From Theristus sp. LFF4_11 (lineage: Eukaryota > Nematoda > Chromadorea > Monhysterida > Xyalidae), in assembly GCA_030248135.1 (NCBI GenBank), contig JASANC010001068.1, positions 1-64,000 of the forward strand: DNA of 64,000 nt, in the 5' to 3' direction. Of this stretch, positions 10,415 to 22,400 are shown piece by piece. The notes under the pieces were generated by a model that did not search any database, was not told the DNA's origin, and was given only the letters and a program-made list of their open reading frames with translations. Position 1 is the first letter of the stretch; each line of letters opens with the position of its first letter. Both the position numbers and the translations under genes were made by a program.

Positions 10415-13400
10415 TTACTGAAAGTTCATAAATCTGGCGAGCGTTTCACCGAGTTTGATGCTCTCCGCCGCTTCCAGCAACCGTTCTTCTGACCACTCAG
10501 TTGAGCTGCTGGCGCTCGACTGCGTCGACTGGCTGCTGACAAAAAAGGCAACAATAACGAAAACCAACTACATAATCAACGAAGTTGCATGGAGATTTGG
10601 CCAACATCAGATGCAACAGAGGGATGGCCTCATTATTGAATGGAACCAGAATCTATGAATGGCAGGGCAGCAAGAACGAATGCACCGGGTTTGTTGCAGT
10701 CGAAGCACCCGTCTCTGGCTGAACACGCTTTCTTGCAGCTCCGAGCGCGTTCTTTCATTTTTGTGCACTCTGTATTCTGCGAGAAGAGTGCCAGGCTCAA
10801 GCGACCGTGCAACGCAGACGCACCTGCCGTACGGCGTGGCCGAGAGGCGATATTTGGCGTTTGCCGCGATCAAATGCGCGTAGTAGACGGGCGGCGGAAT
10901 GCTGACGGCACGCGTGCACCGGGCGTACGTGTAGCACAGGTAGTACGTCAGCAGGTGCAACTCGTCGCACGTGAAGCCGTGGTCGTCGTACAGCACAAAG
11001 TTGTGCATCGGTCGTGACGTGCCCTGCGGCAGCCGTGTGCAACATCATTATACTCGTACGAACCATGAAAAGAACTGCCAAATGCTACATGCCCGTGCAC
11101 CACTGTCTACATCGAATCGCACCGATGTCAGCTATTATCAATTTTTTTACATTCTGCGACTCATTGCGTGTGCAGATTGGTAACATATCCAACTAGCTGA
11201 TTGGTTGGTGGTCACGTGATGCATGCATTCTGTGCAGGCATTGCTGTGGGGAGGCGGAGTTTGGATTACATAGTGGATATGTTATCGTGTTAGACTGTAG
11301 AAAGGAAACTAGTTTCAATCTTTATGTGACAATTCAAAAACGCCTAAGTGACTTGGTTTTAATTTGAGGACTCGCTCATATTGCCAATGTTGAATTTCCG
11401 CGTCATGCATGAAACCGTTTGCCTATCTATGAGCGCATTGAGCTTCATGACCAAAATAAAAGGTCATAGTACCATCATACACCTCCACATCGTACGGTTG
11501 CGAGTCGACATGACGCAAATGACAAGATGCCCTGTTGGCGGACTTTTTCTCTGACACTTGCTAAACCAGCAGCAGATCGGGTAAAAAGCTGTTTACAAAA
11601 ACAGAAGCGAACCTGAATGGCGGGATGCGCACAGAGAAAGAAGTCGAACTCCTCCGGGTGCACGACGCGCGTGTCGACGGCCGTGCCAGCGCGCATGTTC
11701 ATGTCACGCGAGTCGTTCGTCTGCAATGACAACACCGCTCTCCTGGCATGCAAGTGGACACATTGCGAAACTCGCTTCGCCAAGAATTCGGCAGCTGAAT
11801 TATTATACTCGTGCATATTGTGATGATGGATGCTCATGAGCGAACTGGTTATAACCTTAGTTTGCAGTGTTTCGTCGCGGCAAGCAAGACTCCGTCAAAC
11901 GAAAGCTGCATGGAGGTTCTCCACTCCACATGTCGCAGGAATGCGCTCAATGGCGACTGCACTAAATACAATCGCATAACACACAAACAACAGTGCTGTA
12001 ACACCAACATCACGGAAGAATCGAACGTGATGGCCCTTTTGTACGACAATGAACGTGATCTCCGGCTTGTACGCGGCCTGCGTTTGCGGCATTGCGCGAC
12101 ACGCCTCCTGAATTGCACACAGCTCGTTCATCATAACCTGCAATAGGCAATGGAAATGCAGTTTGACGAGTTGTTAGACGATTCGTGAAATAATCCAACT
12201 ACATAGTTACAAAACACCCGCACACATGCAGATGCGGGCGGTCCAAGACTATCGCGTGTGTGCGTGCGTGTTTGTTAGACTGTGTATCATTACTGTGTTA
12301 CACAACAACCGAATGCATAGTTTTCAGCATTTTGACACTTTAGCAATCAAGTAAATCAGCCAGTCGCCCAATGGTCATTTCGAGTCGGCTGTTGTCGGGA
12401 CTCTGACTAAAAAATTAATTCATTTTACAGAGGTAGAGCTTCACCAAAGTGTACCTCAGCAAACTGTCCTTCCGAGACGCCATCTCTGTAGTAGATGATT
12501 TGCTTTGGTTTCAGTTTAGTGCTGCTGTAGTAGATGCGTAGGCTGTGCTGAAGGGCGCTCGACAGGCGATCGATTGGCAGAATCTCCGTTTTCGGCGCCA
12601 GTATCAGCTCCTGGCCAATGTAGCGACACGGACGATTGTCGATAGAGCTCGCGATCTGAGCAACATAATTATGAGATTTTTTCGTTTGGTTGAAAATCGG
12701 TTTCACGCTTGACGCTAAAATGCAAAGCTGGTCAAGTGGCTCTAGTGCCTGAGATATACGATTGGATCAAGCCCGAAACTAATTTCCTTTTCTTGTCTGC
12801 AAACGCATGAGTCACAGAAACAAAAGAAAAGATAACAGAAAGTGATACACGCAACGGTTTTCTTTGGCAAACAAATCGTTTGAAACAAATTGCAATAATT
12901 CCGCCTGTTTCAATCGTACGTATCGATCGAACGCTCTGGAACTACATACAGTAAAACTGTGAAACATGCGCATTCTGGCAATTGACGGAACCTGGCTCAC
13001 GGATAGGCTGCATCGAGCTGGTCGGCGGACCAATCAGTGAGCGACCAATTCCAAAACGACCAATCAGCCGATTGCGCATGGTTTACAGTGGCACGCTGCC
13101 GCAGCACTGTGCATTACCGCTGCGATGCTCGGCGTTTCACCGCTGGTGTCGTGCGACACGTCGACGCCGACAAACAGGATCGGTTGCCGCAGGTATTTTT
13201 TGCTGCAACGAAACAAAACAATGAAATTGTGAAAGAGTGTGGACGGACAAGTTGGATAGGGATGGTAAAAAACGTTTTTTAGCACTTCCTGAAAAAGGTT
13301 TTATTTCCGTTTTAAAACCGTTTTATTTCTCAAAACACGAAGTTCGTTGTATATACGATCAATACACGAGTGTTTTTCAGCATACAGCTTCCATAACTTG

Positions 13401-16400
13401 GCCCTCGTAACGCAGAAATACAGTTGAAATTAGTGTTTTTAAGTAGAGCAAGGTTATTTGAATTTCATGCAGTTTATTACTTTGACTTTTGCAAAATGCA
13501 ATTATGCGATATCATCGTTCAATAGTTTTCAACAACTAAAATTTTTAAGGTAAAAACCGGTTATTTTTGCAAGAAAAAACTGAAAAAAACCCGTTTTTTC
13601 TTTCCTATGCCAAATCTAACTGTGAACACGGATAACTTATGACGCCGAATGGCTGTTGTAGTAAGTACACAACATACAAGCGTCCATCAGCGCAGTTCTT
13701 TCGTGACGGATGGTCGTTGGTCACATGACGCACACCCAATTACAATATAATTATGCTATACAGCTGACGCAAATTAGAACTCTGCACCCCGCTGTAATAA
13801 TTTAATCTACACGAAATACGACGGCAAAATTAGTTCCGTTTTTCGTAGATTCGTCATGAGACTTGAGTAGCTAGGCACCAACGTCACCAGTCTGCAATTG
13901 TATTGTGAGTTGTGACCGATAAGTTAATCAGTGGGCAACATTGTTTGCGCGACATTATTTGATACCTTCATCACTATTGTTTCATTTGGTACAACTGCTC
14001 TGAGCAAGTGTGTTCTCTCTCTGCTGCATTGTGGAGATAGAAAACAGTTTTCTCAACCATAAAATTCATTCATCAATGACAGATCCGATCTACTACATAC
14101 AAACTGATTGCTTGCCTGAAATTCAGAATTCTAAAATTACAAAACGCAGCGAAATGTGAACCAGGAGATTATTTATGTTTGCAGTTGAAGCTTATTCTTC
14201 CTGCTAATAAAAATAAACGCGGTCTTGTCCGCTTCATAAAGCTTTCGTTACAGACACTTCACGATTTCCCACTTTTGCAATTGCATTAAGTCTGTTTTGA
14301 CTTCAGTTTTGTTTCAGTTTAGTTTCACAGTTTAGTTTATGCATGACGCCTTCACCTCATATGCAGATTTTTTTGCAGAGTTTCAACAGCAATCGTACTG
14401 ATTTCAAACGTTGCAATAACGGTTGCAACAATGAACGATTCTGATGTATTTCAATACGAAGACCATGAAGACTCACAATACAGCCAGCTCGCTTTTGTAA
14501 TAACAACGACGATGCTGGCGGTGAATTTCATTCAAGGCTCCATCATAGCAACATCCAGTTTGGTGATCATCTGCACCATCGGTGCTCATCGAGCGCTCCG
14601 CAGAAACAAATTAATGATCTTGATATGTGGCCAAAAATTCTGTGATCTACTCAACAGTGTCACACTGGTGTATCTCGTATGTCACAAAACGCTTGCAATG
14701 TGGGCAGGTTGGTCAAGTTTTACCAATTTGGAATATTTTCATCCCAGATAAAACTTGTTTCACGTTTAACATTTTAAAATATATGGTGGCACATTCTACA
14801 GTTTGTCAACTTTCACAGGCACGAGAGACGACGGAGTGACAAAAACGGACTGCGCAAAATTTCCACCCACATTAATGATTACATTCGCGTCAAGCTGGAG
14901 CTATCCCATCATGCTAAATATCATAAGGTCAGCTGAACACTAGTTGATTTTGCATTAAAACTGGCAATCGAAAATGCATTACCCTGTCATAAAACGTTTG
15001 TAATTATTTATAGTATTGACCGATTGATCCTCGTGTACAACCCTTTGTGGTACTGCAAGCGAGGGCGTTGCTATTCGTTCACCTTGCTTGGTAAGAACAG
15101 TTTCAAACGCCATGCGGCCAATTTTTCAAAGTTGCTAAGATTGCAAGTAAACAATATATGTTCACGTCAGGCATCGCGTTTGGTATCGGTCTGCTATTAA
15201 GCGTGCTCTCGCTGTTGCATGCATTTACAATAAACGACCAAGGAACCATTGAACTGTGCACGTTTGTCATGAAGCAAATGAGTGCCGTTGCACCAGTGCG
15301 TGTTTTCGGCACGAGCTCACTGCTACTAACGTCATGCATCATTTTTCTGCCTGTATCGCGTTTGTATCTACGCCGCAGAATCTTAGTACTGCCAGTAACA
15401 GTGGTGAAAGCGCTGACCCTGGAGCACCCATTGATGTCAATTGGTGTCACAACGTTCAACACGTTCGTGTTCGCCTTTTTGCCGTATTACGTTTATCTGG
15501 TGATTGTGTTGACGCAAGGTGTTGAAAACACTTCAAGTTCACTTGTTTATATTGTGCACTCATTCGTTAACATCAATATCGTCGTGAACGGCTGCAGCTA
15601 CCTGCGATGCCATAAAGAGTTGCGCGTTGGCTTTTTCGCGATGATAAAGCGCAAATGTATGCCACCGACATTGCGATTGTGGAATGTTGTTTAAAAAAGT
15701 CTTGTGGTACTGCTTTACTTACTTTTTATGCACGTTTTGTCACACTCACATTTGATCCTTCCGTTTCCTTTCACATGGAGTGTTCTGCAATAAAATTGTG
15801 ATTTAGTTTTCTTTCGATTACAGCCTATTGCATTGCAATACAGAAGAGTTGATATGGCTTTCATGAAGGCACACACACACACACACACAGCAGTGCACAC
15901 TCGTTGTTACACTATAAAAGCAGCACTGTTTGCGTGATGCTCTGTTGAAACATTGGAAGCAGCAGCAGTTGTTGTGCTTGTTCACTGCGGCCACTGCTGC
16001 AATGCGTTGCACCAATTTGGCGACCGCCAGGCAGCACGTGAACGACCGTTTTCGGCCATCTTCACGATGGCACGCTCGAACGCTGGTGCACTGCAGCCCC
16101 ATTGAAACTAGCGATCTTGTTGTCGTTCGTCGCCCAACGGGTCGGAAAGGTAGTGACGCAATTTGGCCGATCGAGCGGGTGCGGACGCTGAGTGGGAGCT
16201 GCGTCGTTGTCCGCTAAACGATCGATGTCATCTGCCATGACATCAGCATACCACCAGGAAAAAAAACAGAATGATTACCCACCCCCACCAACACACGAAA
16301 AACAAAGCAATCCGAAGAAACTGACACAATGCGAAAGTCGCACGCGTTGCCGGCCGTTTGCGGGTCGGGGTCTTCGAGCGCCGAGTTTGCGCCGCCGAGT

Positions 16401-19400
16401 TTCGCGTTCAGTTTGAGGCAAACGTTAGAGAGCAGCGACTCGTTGCGTCTCGGGTCGCGTAGCACACGATCGACGTTCGCCCATTGCAGCACCTGCGTCA
16501 CGACGTTCGCTCGGCCTCCGTGCAGTTTCACGGCACCTGTTGCGTTTGTATAGCCTATTTCGTGGAACGTGTCGCGCCGAAATGATGTTCTTGGGTTGGC
16601 TTGTGACCACGCATATATGCGGAAAAACAATGTTATATGTCAGTTTTTGCTTTGTGGGCTGCAGACTGACACCGCGAGGGCTGGACACTGTTTTTGCGGT
16701 TTCGCCCGGTAAGCGAAGACCGCGGCGACCCCGGACTCTTCAGTTCGACAAGTCGCCAGACCGCACAGTCTCAAAATGCACGTGCGCCGAGGGGTGGTAA
16801 TGGAAGCACGAAACATCGGTCTGGCGACTTGTCGAACTGATGACGTACACTGTTTTTCGTACTGTAATTACTGCTTTGTCAACCAACAATTCAAAATGGC
16901 ATATTTGTTTTGTCTGCGCAATCAACGTCCGTAAGCAACCGTCAATAGCTAACCATAGATGGCCGAGTCTTTGCGATGGACCACAACCAACGCCAGCTTG
17001 ACGACACCGGGCGCACAGGTCCAGTTGTCTCGCAGTCTCATGCGGAATTCGTCCGCATTGCGAACCTGGCAAACGAACTGCTCCTGTGGCAGTGCGAGCG
17101 ACATGTGCGTCGCATGGTCGCGCAGTAGTTGGTAGAAGCGCCTGCAACACAACACACTGGCGCGTGCACAGTCGACACAACCGCACGTTCTTGGCAATGC
17201 TGTCCATTCTCACCGTAGCGCCTGTGCGTTTGCATCAGCGGCCGCTCGTTGCGCTGCCGGCGGAGGTGCAGTGTCATTGAAGTCACAGATGGCAACGCAA
17301 TACTGACGCGTCGTCACGGCGGTCGCTGGTTCGAGCAGCCGCTTTTTGTACATGTTCCACTGACCGTTTACTGGCCGTAGAAGTGCAGTTTGCTGCAAAA
17401 CGCACAAAAAATATTGTGCATTTATTCGAACGTGTCAAAACAAAGTAACAGCATTGGCTTGAACAACGAAAAGACATAAGAATTTCCGTGTGATGCACCC
17501 CTTTAAACAATGTGTGAAAGTGCACCCCTTTAAACCGTGTGAAACAATTAGCCGAACGAACTTTTGATTTAAACTCATTGCTTAGTATGGCGTGCGTTCA
17601 TTTGCGTCCCGTTATTTCCGGCCCACGCATTTCCGGCCCACTCATTTCCGGCCCACTCATTTCCGGCCCACCCATTACCGGCCCCGTTCATCTGCGTCCC
17701 ACGCATTTCCGGCCCACTCATTTCCGGCCCACCCATTACCGGCCCAGCCCAATAATTTGCTTCCAGTGACTTCAACCGCCACCCACTGCTATATTTCATT
17801 AAGAAACTCACATTGATTAGGCGGTTACACTTTGAACTTAGGGTTCGATTTTTTAATTCTTTTTTTCATTCGGATTTTTTCGTGATGCATCATGAAAAAA
17901 TGCAAAAACTAAATTGATCATTTTCACCTTATCAAAAAGGCTTGGCTTAGGATTAGGATTAGGTTTAGGATTAGGAATGATTAGGATTAGGAAACACGAC
18001 CTGGTTGTGGATCCACATGTCCAAATTTGGTTAGAGGGGTAATTTTCATGAGTTTTTGCTAATTTTAAGAATTAAAATGATTGAATTTGGCTCTGTGTCC
18101 AGTGCAAAATTCAAACTCAGCGCGTCAATTCGGTTTGAAAAAGCTCCTATTTTTGTCGACCCATCAGACATGTTGTTGTTATTGAAATTGAATGTGCAAA
18201 ATCAATCGGAACAAAGCAAATAAAAACACATCAACGATTCATCGACGTAATTCAAACTGAAGCATTTGTTCCAATGTCATGAACAAATAGAAGCGATACG
18301 AAAACGAAAAATGAAATAAAAAATTTAAGTATTTTTGTTAAAAGCATGTCGGTGAGCAGGGAGTACAATTTAGAGTGCGGTTTCAGTTCATTTTCGTTAT
18401 CCGTGGCGAAATACAGCGCAGAAAGATAATTATTGGGCTGGGCCGGTAATGGGCGGGCCGGAAATGAGTGGGCCGGAAATGAGTGGGCCGGAAATGTCGG
18501 GCCGGTAATGGGTGGGACGGTAATACGTGGGCCGGTAATGGGTGGGCCGGAAATGTCGGGACGCTAATGCGTGGGCCGGAAATGCGTGGGCCGGAGTTGA
18601 CCCCGCACCCTTAGTATTGCCCAAATGGATGCAGCACGCCAGATATAACGTACAAAATACTCCTGTTTGACACTACACTTTAACTATTGGAAGACTAACA
18701 TTGTACTGCAGCTGTGGCGATGGCAGAATACGCCCGTCCACTCGCATCAGTTGCATTGAGACGGACATTTTCAATTGTTGCAACATCGGGTCTGCGTTGT
18801 ATTGTGCTTGACGCAACTCTTCCAAAATACGCGCCTGCCGTGCCTGCGCACCGCCACGTGCTGTTTCCTATAAACGTGGCAAGCAAACCGCCGTTAGTAC
18901 ATGTGGTAAAAGTGTGAAAACTCATTTGAGACAATTTCGCTGAACACTGCCACTGCCCAATTTGCAGATTATTTATCCAGTCCTTGTTTTCAATCGAACA
19001 TACCAGGCTTTTCTAACAGCACATGGTTGCAGGTTGCTGCGCGCAATGCAGGTTTTTTACGACTACAAAGGACCACATTTTTTTGGTTCACTTCACAACA
19101 CGAAAATCTCACCTTGATAATCGTGGCCTGATCGTTTGCAGTCATCTTCTTGTTCGGCACACGTTGCTTGTCAGCCATGTTGCATACCTGAAGTTTCAGG
19201 GTTGAAAAATTGTTATTCACCTGCACCAGCAGTCACCACAAACTTTTTCATCAACATTTCAAAACTTACCTCAATGGGAAAGTAGCGAGCCGCATTACCA
19301 CGCCCTTTTTGCAACAGGGGCCAATTCGGAAAGCTGAAATGCGGATTTCTTTCCACACCGTTAGGAAGCTTTTTCAAGAGTCAACCAACAAAATTATATG

Positions 19401-22400
19401 ACATTTATTATAGGACCGAAATGACGTTATATACTCTTTAAAACATGCGCTTGTCAAACGGCAAACCGGACTTTCAGTTTTACTGATTGACCCGTTCACG
19501 TGAAAAAGTACAGTACTCGAAGACGTGAACCAAACTGAAATTATGGTGTCCAGTGCAGACGGGTGTTTTTTAAACTAAATGACGTGAGTGCGGTCCGATA
19601 GTCTTACGGATATCGAGAGGTCCCAGAAATAGCTTTACTGAAGTACCCACAAAATCACTATCTAAACTAATGATTATGTAGCACAACGTCTATAATGATC
19701 ACTCTCGGTAGGTTCGAATAAATTTATAAATAAATAAATACCAATACAACACCAATGCCAAACGTGCACGATGCACCACATCTCTCACCTCAATCGACAA
19801 TTGTACACGCGTGCAAAGTACTCCTCTACAGTGACCATTCTCGGTGGTTCACTGTGGAGATACATGAATCTGATAAAAAAACGTAATAACTTTCTCATGA
19901 AAATATAAGGAAAATAATAATAGTACTGTCTTTTGCGGAAAAAGTTCGGAAGTTGCACTAACTGATGCGTTTTAGCCGTTTTCTTTGACAAACAGGTGCA
20001 TTTGAAGCGATGTCCAAGATGGGTGGTTTGAACTCGAGACCTGCGTTGAAATAACGAAATGATAGAATTAGGGATGGTAAAAAGCCGGTTCCTTATGTAA
20101 ACAAGAAAAAACTGGAAGAAGGATTTTATTTCCCATGCCAACCCTAGATAGAACGAAGAGGCAAAACTTGAGCGAATAACATTAAGACAATAAGAGCATA
20201 GTGTAGCGTTCCGACCGGAGCATTGTTTGTTCAGTTGATGCCATTGCGTGTCCGACAAATAATTAGGCAGTCGATTGACGGGTGCATTGTTGAATAGCAT
20301 TTCAGCCACAAACACGGCGCCAGCCATCGGTGTCATCTCCTGTGTCTTGTAGAACGCTGACGCAACCGCTGAAACAAAGTTAATGCAAACAGTTGTGTGA
20401 CACAAGCACGCCCCTCGAACTCGTCTGCGTTTTTGTGGTCGTAGTTTTCTGAGCTTTAACTAGGTAAAAGCCAGGCATCATCTGCCGTAGCGCTTTCGTT
20501 ATATGTCGTGTCTTTGTGTGCCACAGATGCCAATTTCACGGACAGGCGTAATAACTTTCATTTGATTTGATTTGGTTCAGTGGTGGTGTAATACTACTGG
20601 GCTATTGGGGCCGTTTTAGCCTTCATAAAAGTGGCCCAGAGCCGTGCAGACCTATGGGGCACCTCAGTGTGGCCCGAGAATCCTTTTACAGGCGTGCGCG
20701 CCCAGCACCGAGGCAGCGCACAGGTTTCGCACGGTGCACCGACCGTCAACATTCAACGCGATTTTCCAGCCGTCCACGACGAACGCCGACTGGTACCAGC
20801 CGCGCAGGATCTCGCGTCCGGCGCCGAGGTCGATCGCGTCTGCCGGGTTGAAGAATGAGCGCCCTTGCGGAATGAAGTTGTCGCTGGAACACAAGCAAAC
20901 TGCAGAATCGCGCGAACAGAGCACACATGGCGAAGGTCCCCTCAGTTCACTTTATCGTCTCTTCCTGTTGTTTTTCTCTTCAATCATTCTGTGTGTTTTT
21001 CGTTTCTGCTATCCATCCATAATTCCAGACATCCTTTTTTAATTCGCAAAAAGCAGGAAACAATTACCAAAAATGACATATAGCTGAGTACACAAGGAAG
21101 TTTGGGAGAAAATTAGGTTTGAACTCTCAGAAAATTACGTCAACAATCGACTTTTCAGAGCAAAGTATACAATTTTTTTAAAATTTCTCAAGTTTTTTCA
21201 ATTTTTTTCAAACTTTCTAACCGTTACCCAGTTAGAATCGCCAAAAGCCATAGCAGCGTACTTGTGGTAGAACTGCTGTTTTATGGCGAGATCCACCACC
21301 TGCAGCTGTTTGCGGCATCGATCAAACGGGTTTGCGTCGTAGCTGTGTCGCATCTCGTCGGCGCTGACCGTGAACTGATCGACCAACTCAATCTCCATTC
21401 GATACTCAGGCGCCTCGCGTAACGACTGGTCACGATCACAAATGCGTGCACGCAACGTCAATGTCTGCAAACGTGCTGCTCATACAAAAACACGCACCAG
21501 ACATGCGACGGTCTGCGCGCCACGCACGGTACCCCAAGACCGGCTGGCCGACAACAGATGCAGAAGAGGGGTGGCCTCATCAGTGATGTGCGTCTCTCTT
21601 GACTATCGATAGCAGCAATTCCGTTTACAAAACTAACGGAAACAACAACCACGAAGAGACTGACCGTCGGTTCGTCGATGGGCAACGCCGGGTGTGTGAA
21701 CAGAATGCTGCGTTGGTCGTACGAGATGCGTCTGTTGACAGAAACGCGGTCGCCCAGCGCGCCCGGGTGCGCGGCAACCATCGCAAGGAACACTTGCCAG
21801 TTGTCGCCACTGCAGCATGCAAACAGAAAACGTTTTTGGCTCTCCGAAATTCCGAAATACCGAAATAAGGGAATTCGATGCACGCTTAATGCGCCAAGTC
21901 AAAATTGCCAAATGTGACTATTATATTCTATCGGACCAGGGGACAATCTGGCTCTAGCAATTCTCAATTTCTACGTCAAGTATAGGGTTAAGGGGCTTGA
22001 AAATTTTTTTCCGTCAAAATTTCGGATTTTTAATTAAACTAGCAGTTTAGCCGTGCCTACGGCCCGGGTAAGAAATATTTGCGATTGTGTTAACAGCAAG
22101 GTGCAGCCGTGGGTTTATCGAGATTCATTTGCTTCTGTTTTCCTAGAACTGGAAACGTGTTGATTTTTTTAACCAAAGCTCTCATGCGTTTAAATTCGTT
22201 GATACCGTTTATTGTTTGGGGCAAGCGTTCCGCTTTTATTTTTATCTCGAGAACCCGCTCGATTTTCAAACGTTTCAAATGTTTGTTTCAGGCTTTTCGA
22301 TTCGGTGTCAATTCCATGTTAAAAAATGATTCTTTTGTATTTTTTTATAACTCTGTTTCGCTAATTTTGCAATCGTTGAGAATTTTTTTTAAAACTAATT

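Noticed and set aside
17539..17816. ORFs repeating SGPLISGP or HFRPTHFRP on both strands
   Set aside because: These are translations of the 16-bp tandem repeat in a foldback element, open in several frames because the unit lacks stops.
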